DNA of 64,000 bases from Spirabiliibacterium mucosae (GTDB taxonomy: Bacteria; Pseudomonadota; Gammaproteobacteria; Enterobacterales; Pasteurellaceae). Made by a program: the position numbers and the translations under genes. The notes beneath the pieces are model-generated. The model was not told where the DNA came from. It was given only the letters and a program-made list of their open reading frames with translations, and made no database searches. Positions 18,242-26,903 of the stretch are shown piece after piece (the stretch's first letter is position 1; each line of letters begins with the position of its first letter). Location of the stretch: the NCBI RefSeq assembly GCF_014884965.1, contig NZ_JABTBO010000005.1, positions 46,030 through 110,029 of the forward strand. The letters run 5' to 3'.

Positions 18242-19291
18242 TTAAGCAAAATCGCCACGGAGTCGAGCGACCTCTTTAGGGTCTAACGCGTCAAACTCCT
18301 CTTGTGTGAGTGAGAACACGTCGATTTCTGGCTTTTTGCCGCCGGTTTCTCCGCCGACGCGCGGAGGTGCTTTGGCCGCCTGCTCCATTTTCGCTTTCAC
18401 ATTCGGCGCTTTAGCCGCGGGTTTAGCAGTTTTCTCCGCCTCGGCATTAATGCCAGTGAAGCCGTATCGTGCGGCGATCAACTCAGCCGCCTCGATAATT
18501 GCCTCACCCGCGCTAGCGCCGGTTGCAATCAGCCCGTCGCGGACACGTAGCACCTCGTTGAATGCTCCCTCGTCGAACGCTTCGCTGGTGTCGTTAAACG
18601 CGTCGTAGGTTTCAATAACCAAATCAGCCGCGCGCTGCGCCTCACTAACAGCTTCTCGAGCCTTGTAAGTCTCTTCTGCTTCACGGGTGGCCTGCTCATA
18701 GGCGCGTTTTACCGCCTCACGGGCCGATGCTGCCGCCGTAGTGTTCGCCACGTCCGACATCATCTCTGCAAAGATGGCTGACGCTTGCTCTTGGTTTCCG
18801 TCCAGCATCGCTGCTGACATCGCTTCGAACTTCTTGGGGTCTACCTTGTAGTCAACATTAACCGACAAGTCTGAGAAATCACGCTCGCCCGATTCAGCAC
18901 GCATACGCTCAAGCTCTGCTTCAACCGCTTTACGCTTCTCTATCTCCTTCTTGAGGCGGTCATACGGGACGCGTTTCTGCGGCTTCTCGCTCTTCGGCTT
19001 ATCGTCGGCAGGCACGGCGTCTTCACCATCAGTTTCGGTCTTATCAGATTCTGGTTCTGTCGGCTCTGTTTCCGCTGCTTCCGTTTCTCCCTCCGGAGCT
19101 TTCTCATCATCCGGTTGTACTGGCTCTGGCTCATTCTCTCCCGCGCCCGATACCTCAGCACTGGGATTATAGTCATCACCGCGGTCTGTACCTACGTCCT
19201 CATACTCGTAGTCAGCCCCTGTGCCAGTAAAAGCGGTCTCGTCGAACTCTTCAACCGGAAGTTGACCCATTAAAATATCTTGCTTAGACAT
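18242..19291 (-). CDS. Capsid scaffold protein
   Basis: A 349-residue, very acidic protein. The first 120 residues are low-complexity Glu/Pro/Asp/Thr, the middle is helical, and the C-terminus ends with LTQEEFDALDPKEVARLRG, the helix-loop-helix style tail common in phage scaffolds. It sits between portal and major capsid genes and shares its start base with the portal stop. Scaffolds bind the capsid protein through such C-terminal helices. Confidence 0.75.
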   Translation of the reverse strand: MSKQDILMGQLPVEEFDETAFTGTGADYEYEDVGTDRGDDYNPSAEVSGAGENEPEPVQPDDEKAPEGETEAAETEPTEPESDKTETDGEDAVPADDKPKSEKPQKRVPYDRLKKEIEKRKAVEAELERMRAESGERDFSDLSVNVDYKVDPKKFEAMSAAMLDGNQEQASAIFAEMMSDVANTTAAASAREAVKRAYEQATREAEETYKAREAVSEAQRAADLVIETYDAFNDTSEAFDEGAFNEVLRVRDGLIATGASAGEAIIEAAELIAARYGFTGINAEAEKTAKPAAKAPNVKAKMEQAAKAPPRVGGETGGKKPEIDVFSLTQEEFDALDPKEVARLRGDFA

Positions 19292-21426
19292 TAAATTTCT
19301 CCTTTAAATGTTTGCGGAAGGTTTTGGTGGTAGTGACGTACTAACTCTTTGCGGTAATCGCCTTGCTGACGCAGCATCTCACTGGTCAACTTAGCAGTAG
19401 TTTGTCGTTGTGACTGAATCTCACGGTTCTGAGCAGACAACTGCGCCAAAGCCACGCGGGCTTTAAGCACGTCTTCCGCCATTTCACGTTTAGCAGTAAG
19501 CTCAGCCAATTTAGCCCCAGCCTCGGTGTAACCGTCGAGCGTTTGCGCTTTCGCATTTTGCAGGGCTGCGCGCGCTTGATATTCAGCAATCTCAGCGTCC
19601 AGTTTAGCCACTTCTTTCGTTGCTTGTTCAAGCTGCAACTGCATTTGGTATGTCTGCATTTGCTCTTCTTCAGGGGATAATTCACCGAAGCCCTGAACCT
19701 TGGCCACCATGCCGGCGATCTCCATGCGCTTAGGCAGGTTCGAGTGCTGAATAACGATGTGGTCAGGGATTGCCACGCCTGCTTCACGCATACTGATGGC
19801 TTCTGAGAAAATAGTCTCGTCCACACTGTCGCGTGACGGTTGTAGACCGATAACGATGTCGTACTTACCTTTAGTGATGTCAGCGGGGATAGAGCCGTCC
19901 TCGTCTGGCACGTTAATCGCGTGCTCAACCTGCGGCTGCTCAGGGTCCTCATAGTCCGTGATGTGGAAAATACGGGTCTCAGTATAGAACTTCTGAACCA
20001 ACTCGAGGATTTTACGGGCCAACATACGGCGTGTGTGGTTCGCATTCTTACTCGGAATAGTCAGCTGAACCTGGCCTGCTTCACGGCGTTGCGTGATAGC
20101 CACACCTGACACGTCAGCACGGTCCATACCCATGATTGACTCGTTTACGCCCGAAATCTGACGGATAGACATCATCGCTTTCTGGCTGATGTTGTGGATA
20201 CCAGTCGGAATCTGGTTCGGTTGTACCTTACCCGGCGGCTCATAGCCCTTTTTGTATTCGAGCACGATACCGGTCTTCGAGCCTGACGCGGCTAACTCAT
20301 CAGGGGTCATGTTAACCAGTGAGTTTTCCTCGATAATCCAGCCGCTGTTCGCTGTGGTGTTGACGATGTGCAACTCTTGCGACGAAATCTTGTTAAACAG
20401 TTCTTGTGGACCGACGAGGTTTGTCACCATACCCTGCGGATTTCCGCGACGAAAATACGGGAAGTATGGTACGATGGTGAAGCTGTCATACAGCGACCAG
20501 TCGTCGTACAGCACTGTTTTGACAGCGGTGATGGTGGTACGGACCGCCTTTTTAGTTATCTCCCTAAGCTGAACTCGTGGGTCCATTGCCACCATCGCCA
20601 CCAACTTCTCGGGGTCAGCCATCATTTTCTCTGGCACATCTTTCACGTCGCCGGTAACGAGGTCAACAAACTGTTTAACCTTGCGCATGCGATAATACTG
20701 GCGCTCGATTACACGGACACGCTTAATGTCCTTCTCGTCAAGCGTCGCGCCGTCATCCTGTTCTATGTCTGACTTGCCACCATACGTGCGCTTAGCGAGC
20801 TCTACGGCGTCTTTATTCAACGCCATGCTGTCCGCGTATGACAACCGTAGCTGCTTAGCCTTATCGGCCCCGTACTGCGCTTCTATGTCTTCTAGCGTCA
20901 TAAACCGGGTAACAAACACTTCAGACCATGTTGTAGGGTCAGCGTCTTTTGCCATCGGGTCAGGAATAACGTCTAACGGGTCCTCTGCCACGATCTTAAC
21001 GTCGCCAAGCACGTTCTCGCTGAAATCAATGCGAACATCGAAGTAGCCGCGGTCGAGAATCAAGCCGTCAGCCACAACTGCCTGCTCAACACGCTCAAGG
21101 TCATTCTGCTGAGCGATGTGCTGGTAGACATAGTTCAGGTCTTTAGCGGCCTGCTCATTAGCCCCTCGCGCTGGTTTAAACTGCACGTCAGCTTGCGATT
21201 TAGCCATCTCACCGAGTGCCGCGTTGATTGTCCCTTTAATGAGGTTCAACGTAAGCGCCGGTCGCCCCTGCGACTCCAGTGCCTTGCGGTCGTTCTCGTT
21301 CCACTGGTCGCCGAGGTACATAGCGTCGTTTTTCATAGCCTGCTCGATGTACTGGCGGTGTTTCATATCACGCGCCCGCTCGTACCGCGCCCAGTTGTCC
21401 TCAGCGATAGTGCGTTCTGTCGCCAT
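19291..21426 (-). CDS. Portal protein (P22-like)
   Basis: A 711-residue protein. Residues 20-90 (YIEQAMKNDAMYLGDQWNE..., RPALTLNLIKGTINAALGE) are characteristic of P22-like podovirus portals. The central part has FPYFRRGNPQGMVTNLVGPQE and SGVNESIMGM motifs, and the C-terminus is a long coiled coil that would form the barrel. The gene follows the large terminase with a 14-bp gap and precedes the scaffold. It forms the dodecameric DNA gate and docking site for terminase. Confidence 0.87.
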   Translation of the reverse strand: MATERTIAEDNWARYERARDMKHRQYIEQAMKNDAMYLGDQWNENDRKALESQGRPALTLNLIKGTINAALGEMAKSQADVQFKPARGANEQAAKDLNYVYQHIAQQNDLERVEQAVVADGLILDRGYFDVRIDFSENVLGDVKIVAEDPLDVIPDPMAKDADPTTWSEVFVTRFMTLEDIEAQYGADKAKQLRLSYADSMALNKDAVELAKRTYGGKSDIEQDDGATLDEKDIKRVRVIERQYYRMRKVKQFVDLVTGDVKDVPEKMMADPEKLVAMVAMDPRVQLREITKKAVRTTITAVKTVLYDDWSLYDSFTIVPYFPYFRRGNPQGMVTNLVGPQELFNKISSQELHIVNTTANSGWIIEENSLVNMTPDELAASGSKTGIVLEYKKGYEPPGKVQPNQIPTGIHNISQKAMMSIRQISGVNESIMGMDRADVSGVAITQRREAGQVQLTIPSKNANHTRRMLARKILELVQKFYTETRIFHITDYEDPEQPQVEHAINVPDEDGSIPADITKGKYDIVIGLQPSRDSVDETIFSEAISMREAGVAIPDHIVIQHSNLPKRMEIAGMVAKVQGFGELSPEEEQMQTYQMQLQLEQATKEVAKLDAEIAEYQARAALQNAKAQTLDGYTEAGAKLAELTAKREMAEDVLKARVALAQLSAQNREIQSQRQTTAKLTSEMLRQQGDYRKELVRHYHQNLPQTFKGEI

Positions 21427-21440
21427 TGTATCTCCTTAAA

Positions 21441-23999
21441 TTATGAAGCCATGTGGCTCAAGCCCTGTCTCTGGCTCGTAGCTCGTAGTCTGTCACGCCA
21501 TGATTTTTTAGGCGGCGGTCGTTTCTCACGCTCCGGTGCGAGCATGAGTATCATCTGCCCAATCCACGCCAGGGCGTCCACCTGGTCATCGTGTTTACCG
21601 CTCGGAAATGCCAACATCTCGTTCTGCATCTCATGGAACCACGGTGCTGAGGCCGGAAAATGTACGCGCCCCTGCTCCATACGGCCCTGAATCGGCCGAG
21701 CACGGGTCTGTTTGTCGTTACCGCGTGTCTTAAGCTTGATGTAATTGAATTTCTGCCGGCTCTCGTTGATGCGGCTGATGATGAACGGCTCGAGGGTCAT
21801 AGAAATCTGTCCGTCCTCTATGCCCTGCAAGACAGGGTTGTAAACACGCTGGCACTCAAAGAACTTGTCGATGAGCTCATTCGCCGCCCAACGACCGTAA
21901 TAGCGGTGCAGCACCCAGATGTCATTGTCCCGGTCGATGCCAACCACCACACCACAGGTGAAGTCGTTCGATGTTTTCTGGCCGATAGCCAAGTCCCATG
22001 CCGCGTAGACACGCAGCGTGCTCATGTCGGGCGCTTTCTCGTAGGTGCGGAAATATTCTTTTTTAAAGTAGTCACCGTCGGCGGATACTGGGTTCTGCTG
22101 ATACAGCGCCTCCCAGTCGCGCGGGATAAGTGTACGGCGTATGCGGTTCAGCGCCTCAATAGGATAACGAGCGGGGTGCAGTGCCTCACCAGCCTTACGG
22201 AACTGCTCGTCGTGGGTGGCAACTGCTGGGTACTTAACCACTTCCCACCGGTCAGCGTCAGATGGCCACTCGCCCGTTTCTGCCATCTCCTGCTCTGCTT
22301 CCTTCATCTGTTCAAGCAGCCAGCCACCTAAATCATCGGAATGCCACCTTGTGTGGATAATGAGGATGCCACCGCCCGGTGCAAGACGGGTGTACAGTGT
22401 AGACGAGTACCAGTCTTTAATCGCTTGTCGAGTGACCTCACTCTCTGCGCTCTCACGATCTTTCAACGGGTCGTCGATAATAGCACAGTTATGCACCAAC
22501 AGCCCGTCAGCAAAGAAACACTGCGTGCGTTCTACCTGGATGTCATAGACGATAGTAGCGCTATCTAGTGTGTAAGCCTCGGCGCCAGTAACATATTCCC
22601 CAAGGCCAGAGTCATTTACGAGTAAATATCCGTTGTCAAGCCGCCATGCTGGGGTCCAGAGTCTAGGACGTCGTTGGGTAAAAAACCGGTGGTCAGGCGT
22701 GCATCGTATAACCTTGCCGTTGTCAGTTGATACCATACATAGCTGGCGGGTAAGAGACGACTGAGTAGCCACCACTTGCTGGGGCTCTCTACGGTCGTAT
22801 TCCGTATCGTATGACAACACCGTGTCACCAGGTACGACCTTCTCTATCGGCTTACGCGTACCGTCCGCCATAGTGACCAGCGTCCCTGCTGGAAAACAGT
22901 GCGCGCCACGCCCTGTGATAGGCCCCTGCACACCAGCTGCCACATAGCCGCCGCCGGCGGAGGTATTCCACCGTTCAGCCGATTGTGAGCTTTCGTCCAT
23001 GCGGGTCGGGAAGATGTTGTGATAACGCTCGTCCTGCACCAGCCCACGCACTTTACGTGAGAAATCCATCGCCAGTGCGGCGTTATATGAACACGCGATC
23101 ACGTCGTGGTGCGGGTAGTGGCCCAGATGCCACGCAGGGAATGTTTTCGAGGCAATCTCCGAATTGTGCGTTGCAATTTGCGTTCTGCCCGCGCAGTATA
23201 GCCCGTCGGATGACTCGACCTGAATACAGTTACCAACCTCACCGTTAGGCAGCTGCACAACCCCGTCAATAAACGTGAAATCACCACCGTTTACCATGAC
23301 CCGAGGGGTCTCCGTAAGACCGAGCGCGAACAGCTCAATTGTCCTAATAGTCATCTCGTGACCGCCAAACCAAACAACCCACTCATGGTTAGCGTGGCAG
23401 CGGATGTTGTCACCATTGCCGAAGTAGACCACATAATCTGACGGTGTTTTCTCGCTCACTGCTACAACACGCGTAGGCTTGCCGCTCGGGTGAAACACGT
23501 GGTCGCCGACACGCAGCTCACCATGGGTTTTCCACCCATCAACAGTCAGGATAGGAGTGCTGTCTGCTAGCTGTTTTCCCGAACGCGGTGGCAAGAACAA
23601 CATCAGTCGTGGCGACTTACCCTCGGCCACGTCACGTGAGAACTTCTCTAACCGACGACAGATGTCAGCGTGAACCCAGCCCGGCTCATACTTATCGTTA
23701 AAATACATAACGAACGGCAGTAGATTTCGCCGGGCTGCTTCACGTCGGGCAAGCTCTTTTTTAGCCTCTTGCTCAGCATTGAACTCTTCCTCAAGCTCTC
23801 TGCGCACGCGCTCTTTCTCGGCGTTAATACGCATTTCTAACTCAAGGCGTTCTTTCTCAGCTTTCGGGTCTTTAATCTGGGTGGGTTTAGCGGATAACGT
23901 AGGTCGGTCCAGTGAAGCACAAACGTGACAAACCCCGTCCTCGAAGAGGTCGCGGGGGCGAGACTGCATACATTCTGGGCATACAGCGGTTTTAGTCAC
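21441..23999 (-). CDS. Terminase large subunit precursor with two mini-inteins
   Basis: The 852-residue reading frame starts with a zinc-knuckle-like CPEC...CHVC, then a helical linker and an ATPase whose Walker A (PPRSGK/S) and Walker B region (AIIDDP) are each interrupted. Removing residues 143-279 and 368-504 restores PPRSGKSEIASK and GRGAHCAIIDDPLKD and leaves a 578-residue terminase. The C-terminal nuclease domain includes VYAAWDLAIGQK, GVVVGIDRDND and KHDDQVDALAW, with the expected acidic residues. It is the packaging motor that cuts and pumps DNA through the portal. Because both insertions sit in the ATP site, the motor should be inactive until spliced. Confidence 0.9.
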   Translation of the reverse strand: MTKTAVCPECMQSRPRDLFEDGVCHVCASLDRPTLSAKPTQIKDPKAEKERLELEMRINAEKERVRRELEEEFNAEQEAKKELARREAARRNLLPFVMYFNDKYEPGWVHADICRRLEKFSRDVAEGKSPRLMLFLPPRSGKQLADSTPILTVDGWKTHGELRVGDHVFHPSGKPTRVVAVSEKTPSDYVVYFGNGDNIRCHANHEWVVWFGGHEMTIRTIELFALGLTETPRVMVNGGDFTFIDGVVQLPNGEVGNCIQVESSDGLYCAGRTQIATHNSEIASKTFPAWHLGHYPHHDVIACSYNAALAMDFSRKVRGLVQDERYHNIFPTRMDESSQSAERWNTSAGGGYVAAGVQGPITGRGAHCFPAGTLVTMADGTRKPIEKVVPGDTVLSYDTEYDRREPQQVVATQSSLTRQLCMVSTDNGKVIRCTPDHRFFTQRRPRLWTPAWRLDNGYLLVNDSGLGEYVTGAEAYTLDSATIVYDIQVERTQCFFADGLLVHNCAIIDDPLKDRESAESEVTRQAIKDWYSSTLYTRLAPGGGILIIHTRWHSDDLGGWLLEQMKEAEQEMAETGEWPSDADRWEVVKYPAVATHDEQFRKAGEALHPARYPIEALNRIRRTLIPRDWEALYQQNPVSADGDYFKKEYFRTYEKAPDMSTLRVYAAWDLAIGQKTSNDFTCGVVVGIDRDNDIWVLHRYYGRWAANELIDKFFECQRVYNPVLQGIEDGQISMTLEPFIISRINESRQKFNYIKLKTRGNDKQTRARPIQGRMEQGRVHFPASAPWFHEMQNEMLAFPSGKHDDQVDALAWIGQMILMLAPEREKRPPPKKSWRDRLRATSQRQGLSHMAS
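22488..22898 (-). other. Class 1 mini-intein near terminase Walker B
   Basis: 137 residues (368-504 of the precursor), from CFPAGTLVTMADG (block A) through RCTPDHRFFT (block B, T..H), VYDIQVE (block F) to LLVHN, followed by Cys+1. It is a standard Cys1/Asn/Cys+1 intein without an endonuclease domain. Its removal joins GRGAH to CAIIDDPLKD. Confidence 0.92.
23163..23573 (-). other. Class 3-type mini-intein in terminase Walker A
   Basis: 137 residues (143-279 of the precursor). It begins with Gln, not Cys or Ser, and ends THN before Ser+1. It carries the class 3 triplet: Trp in HEW (block B position 12), Cys in NCIQV (block F position 4) and Thr in the final ATHN. Splicing in this class starts by attack of the block F Cys, so residue 1 need not be nucleophilic. 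No endonuclease domain is present. The boundary is set by restoring GKS in the P-loop. Confidence 0.88.
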
Positions 24000-24489
24000 T
24001 TACGGTGTAATCCTCAGGGTCAAGGTTGTAGGTCATACCAGTAAGTTTTTGGAGTTCTTGGTCGGACATACTCTCCAGTTGCTTACGGTTGGTTATCTCC
24101 ACCTGTTTCTTCTCAGGAGCTGCTAACCCCCAGAGCTTCACCATACTATCCGTGGCTTTAATCTTCTCCGTACTGTTGGCCGACCCATTGTACGCATCGA
24201 GGTACATCATGTGGGCGTCAGCACGAGAAAACTCAATCTCTAATCCTGCGTTGATAGCCTTCTCGCGGATTTGTTCGCGGTAGTAGATGATCGCTTGGTC
24301 AATCTGGGGTTTACGGTCGTGAAGTGCTCTGATTTCCGCTGCGGTTGAAGGCAAACCTGCATGTTTAGCTGCTGCGGTAGGCGTTAACCCCCGAAGTCTA
24401 AAGCGGACATACCGCTCTTCTTTCGGGGTCAGATTAATGCCTAATAGCGGGTAGTCAACCCGCATCTCTTGCACTGTCAGTTCGTCCAT
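23992..24489 (-). CDS. Terminase small subunit
   Basis: A 165-residue protein with an N-terminal helix-turn-helix (LTPKEERYVRFRLRGLTPTAAAKHAGLPS) typical of small terminases that recognise the packaging site. A coiled-coil central part for ring assembly follows. It overlaps the large subunit start by 8 bp and lies at the head of the leftward late operon, next to a divergent TTATAACC/GGTTATAA element. Confidence 0.82.
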   Translation of the reverse strand: MDELTVQEMRVDYPLLGINLTPKEERYVRFRLRGLTPTAAAKHAGLPSTAAEIRALHDRKPQIDQAIIYYREQIREKAINAGLEIEFSRADAHMMYLDAYNGSANSTEKIKATDSMVKLWGLAAPEKKQVEITNRKQLESMSDQELQKLTGMTYNLDPEDYTVSD

Positions 24490-24509
24490 ACGGCGAATGA
24501 TACCACCAG

Positions 24510-24542
24510 ATTATAACCAAATCAATTGAAAACGGTTATAAT
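24510..24542. promoter_or_regulatory. Divergent promoter/operator upstream of terS
   Basis: ATTATAACC (24510-24518) and GGTTATAAT (24534-24542) are perfect inverted 9-mers separated by 15 bp. Each half offers a TATAAT -10, one toward terS and one toward the RelA-like gene. The same halves occur elsewhere in the prophage. Confidence 0.6.
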
Positions 24543-24548
24543 GAGCAG

Positions 24549-24633
24549 TGTGATAGCTCTGCTTTTTAGCATTTTTATGCCTTTAAAACAACAAAGCACC
24601 ACATCTCGCCAAAATACGTGGTGCTTTTCTTTT
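24549..24633 (+). ncRNA. Candidate short RNA A (promoter-terminator unit)
   Basis: TATAAT at 24537-24542 would start a transcript near 24549. A strong intrinsic terminator (AAAGCACCAC / GTGGTGCTTT then TTTTCTTTT) ends it at about 24633, giving roughly 85 nt. A reading frame crosses it but lacks a convincing ribosome site. Confidence 0.4.
24593..24633 (+). terminator. Intrinsic terminator of short unit A
   Basis: A 10-bp stem (24593-24602 with 24618-24627) with a T-rich tail. Confidence 0.8.
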
Positions 24634-24659
24634 ATAGCCAAACAGGGTATAATCACATC

Positions 24660-24720
24660 CGACGGCGCAACCGTCGCCAATTTTGATCGGAACTCCACCC
24701 CCTTGCGGGGTGGTTTTCTG
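24660..24720 (+). ncRNA. Candidate short RNA B (promoter-terminator unit)
   Basis: GGGTATAAT (-10 at 24648-24653) precedes a CGACGG-cgcaa-CCGTCG hairpin (24660-24676) and a CCACCCC/GGGGTGG stem (24695-24713) followed by TTTTCTGTT. The predicted transcript of about 60 nt ends just before the RelA-like gene's own TATACT box (24722-24727). Confidence 0.4.
24695..24720 (+). terminator. Intrinsic terminator of short unit B
   Basis: A 7-bp GC-rich stem with a 5-base loop and a T-rich tail. Confidence 0.75.
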
Positions 24721-24758
24721 TTATACTGGCCTTGTTCAATCTAGCTACGGGATATGTT

Positions 24759-25736
24759 ATGTCACTCTCGAAAAAACAAATCTCACGTGCAGGCGATGAG
24801 CTGCGTCGGACAGACCCGCCCGCTGCTGAGCAGCATACGGCTATGAGTGTGCTCGGGCAGTGGCGCGCTGAACACCAACCCGCGATGAAGTCAGTCCGTG
24901 ACGCGCTAGATACGCGCTGTTCCCACATCCGTAAACGCTACCTTATTGCCCAGCGGCTTAAGCGTACACCGTCTATCGTTCGTAAGTTACGGCGTTTTAG
25001 CGGCATGCAAATGGCGCGCATGCAAGATATCGCTGGGGTGCGGGTTATATTCCCTAAAATCCATGATGTGTACGCCCTGTTTAGCACTATCCAGAGCGGC
25101 TTCCCTCATGAGCTGGTACACCCCGCCCACGACTATATCGATCAACCGAAGGCTGACGGCTATCGTAGTATCCATCAGGTTGTCCGGCACTCATCTGGCT
25201 ACTGCGTAGAGATACAAATACGCACAGAACTCGAGCATGCGTGGGCGACAGCTGTTGAGGTGATGGGCACAATAGAAAATCAATCTATCAAGACGGGTGA
25301 AGGGTCTGAAGGTGTACGTCGATTTTTTGTCCTCGCGTCTGCGTTATTCGCTAAAGTAGAGGATACGCCACTACCACCAGATTGTGGGGGCGATATAGCT
25401 GCTGAGCTGAAAGAGCTAGATGCTAAACTACACATCTTGTCTCGTCTTGCAGGGGTAACTACTATGGTAGAGGGTCAAGGCGGGCGTGAAAAAGGCGGAT
25501 ATTATGTCATCGCACTCTCGGGCGAAGAGTCCAGCATTACGCATTTCACCGAGAAACAGTTCGACCGTGCACAAGCGATGTACACCGCGCTCGAAGAAAG
25601 CTCAAGTGCTGACGAGGACGTGGTTTTAGTGTCAGCAGGCTCATTACACGACGTTAAGCAGGCCTACCCAAACTACTTCCTCGACACCAAGAAGTTCATT
25701 AACAGCGTACAAAGACGTACAAGGGTTAGAGCTTAG
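24759..25736 (+). CDS. RelA/SpoT-domain nucleotidyltransferase (small alarmone synthetase-like)
   Basis: A 325-residue protein. The synthetase core is clear: RKLRRF...MARMQDIAGVRVIF (basic patch and the Asp of the RelSynth fold), DYIDQPKADGYRSIH (the GYrSiH signature) and VEIQIRTELEHAW. No HD hydrolase domain precedes it. The C-terminal part, ending VLVSAGSL..AYPNYFLDT, is a conserved extension of a stand-alone RelA/SpoT family. Members either make (p)ppGpp-type alarmones or act as toxSAS toxins that modify tRNA; the sequence does not decide which. It opposes the late operon and follows two short RNA units, as expected for an accessory gene expressed in the lysogen. ATG chosen at 24759 (a TTG at 24732 is upstream). 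Confidence 0.82.
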   Translation: MSLSKKQISRAGDELRRTDPPAAEQHTAMSVLGQWRAEHQPAMKSVRDALDTRCSHIRKRYLIAQRLKRTPSIVRKLRRFSGMQMARMQDIAGVRVIFPKIHDVYALFSTIQSGFPHELVHPAHDYIDQPKADGYRSIHQVVRHSSGYCVEIQIRTELEHAWATAVEVMGTIENQSIKTGEGSEGVRRFFVLASALFAKVEDTPLPPDCGGDIAAELKELDAKLHILSRLAGVTTMVEGQGGREKGGYYVIALSGEESSITHFTEKQFDRAQAMYTALEESSSADEDVVLVSAGSLHDVKQAYPNYFLDTKKFINSVQRRTRVRA

Positions 25737-26080
25737 TGTAGCTCTAACCCCTCAACCTCACGATACCAGTCCAGCGCTTCCTGAATACTGCGCCTAGCCT
25801 CTTTCGACGGGCAATCTACGTAATATGGCGTACCGAAAAACTGGGTGTTTGCCAGTTTAATCGCGTCTCTACGTCGAATGAGCTCAGCATCTAGCTCCAT
25901 CGGGGTCATTGAGGCTAGCCGTTTACCGTCCTCGTACATAGCTTGGTCGATTTCTTCTTGCTCGAAGTGAGTTTGCTCTCGCTCCTCAAGCATACGATCT
26001 GCTTCTGTTGTTACATCTAAGACTCCGTCGCCGTCATCTGACGCGGCGACGATGTCGTTTAAGTCTTTTTGCTTTTTCAT
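25733..26080 (-). CDS. Unknown small acidic protein
   Basis: About 115 residues from the ATG at 26080 (AGGA ribosome site 6 bases upstream; a longer frame begins at 26152). Acidic and helical, with EEREQTHFEQEEIDQAMYED. It converges with the RelA-like gene, overlapping its end by 4 bp, so it is unlikely to be a co-transcribed antitoxin. A TATTATAATATA box lies about 10-20 bp upstream. I do not recognise the family. Confidence 0.5.
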   Translation of the reverse strand: MKKQKDLNDIVAASDDGDGVLDVTTEADRMLEEREQTHFEQEEIDQAMYEDGKRLASMTPMELDAELIRRRDAIKLANTQFFGTPYYVDCPSKEARRSIQEALDWYREVEGLELH

Positions 26081-26103
26081 ATAGCGTCCTATATTATAAT
26101 ATA

Positions 26104-26496
26104 CTACTGCCCTGTCGGCGGAGTAACCCTCGGAGCTAAGTCTCTCGCGCAATAATCGACGGCACGGGAGAATATAGATGGGTCTATATACATCTCGCCT
26201 GACCGGTATGCATTAGATATAATAAACCCCCATCTTGCTTTAATACCCAAGCACTGACAAAAAGGTTTTATGTATTTGGTACCAACCCCTTGTTTATAGG
26301 CCTCTTTCTCGCATTCGACTGCCAAAGTACTACCAGATAGCATATTTTCGGCGACAGCGACGCGTCGAGCGCTATGGTCCAAGAAATTAGCGTGCCAAGA
26401 AACCTTTACAGCAACTAATGCCATGACTGAACCAACCGTCAAAATAGATAAAATTAATATACGGGGGGTTATAAGTTTTTCATTCTTACCACTCAT
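26104..26496 (-). CDS. Membrane-anchored or exported small protein
   Basis: 130 residues with an uncleaved-type hydrophobic segment at about 12-30, then a soluble part with four cysteines (AVECEKEAYKQG, PFCQCLGIK, DYCARDL) that could form disulfides in the periplasm. A clear AGGAG ribosome site precedes the ATG at 26496. Function unknown; it may belong to a lysogen-expressed group with its neighbour. Confidence 0.55.
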   Translation of the reverse strand: MSGKNEKLITPRILILSILTVGSVMALVAVKVSWHANFLDHSARRVAVAENMLSGSTLAVECEKEAYKQGVGTKYIKPFCQCLGIKARWGFIISNAYRSGEMYIDPSIFSRAVDYCARDLAPRVTPPTGQ

Positions 26497-26508
26497 GTGA
26501 TGGGACTC

Positions 26509-26826
26509 CTACAAATTTTCAGGGCATACGAGTTTCTCAGCGCCAAACTCCGGACCTAAATAACCGCGGGCAAACTCACATGCCTTTAGTAAACGCCTGT
26601 AATTGCTCGGGGTGTTCATCATATCAGCGAACCACTCAGTTTTTTGTTTCGGGTCGTTAGGCTTACAGTGGGCGGCATACGTATCATACTGCCTTAAAGG
26701 GGCGTCTCTAATCGGATTCATGCAGCTAGAGTACTCATGTATCGCGTCTGTAACCTCAAAGGCTATATCACTGTCCATCTTAAACTCGTGGCTTTTTTGC
26801 ATATATTCAGTAACCGAAAAATACAC
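26509..26826 (-). CDS. Unknown 105-aa protein
   Basis: Starts with GTG at 26826 or a later ATG. It contains three cysteines (YSSCMNP, AAHCKPND, LKACEFARG), a pattern like that of the next gene, with which it forms a tight leftward pair (12-bp gap). No signal peptide is obvious from this start. The family is not recognised. Confidence 0.4.
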   Translation of the reverse strand: MYFSVTEYMQKSHEFKMDSDIAFEVTDAIHEYSSCMNPIRDAPLRQYDTYAAHCKPNDPKQKTEWFADMMNTPSNYRRLLKACEFARGYLGPEFGAEKLVCPENL

Positions 26827-26903
26827 GGATACACCAGTGGTACACGTTAAATAAAAGCCAAAACTCGACGCTTAGCGTTGATATTCATAGTAAGCCCACT
26901 AAA

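Noticed and set aside
24526..24744. A 72-codon open frame upstream of the RelA-like gene
   Set aside because: It begins at a non-ATG codon, has no ribosome site and crosses two intrinsic terminators, so the two short RNA units explain the region better.
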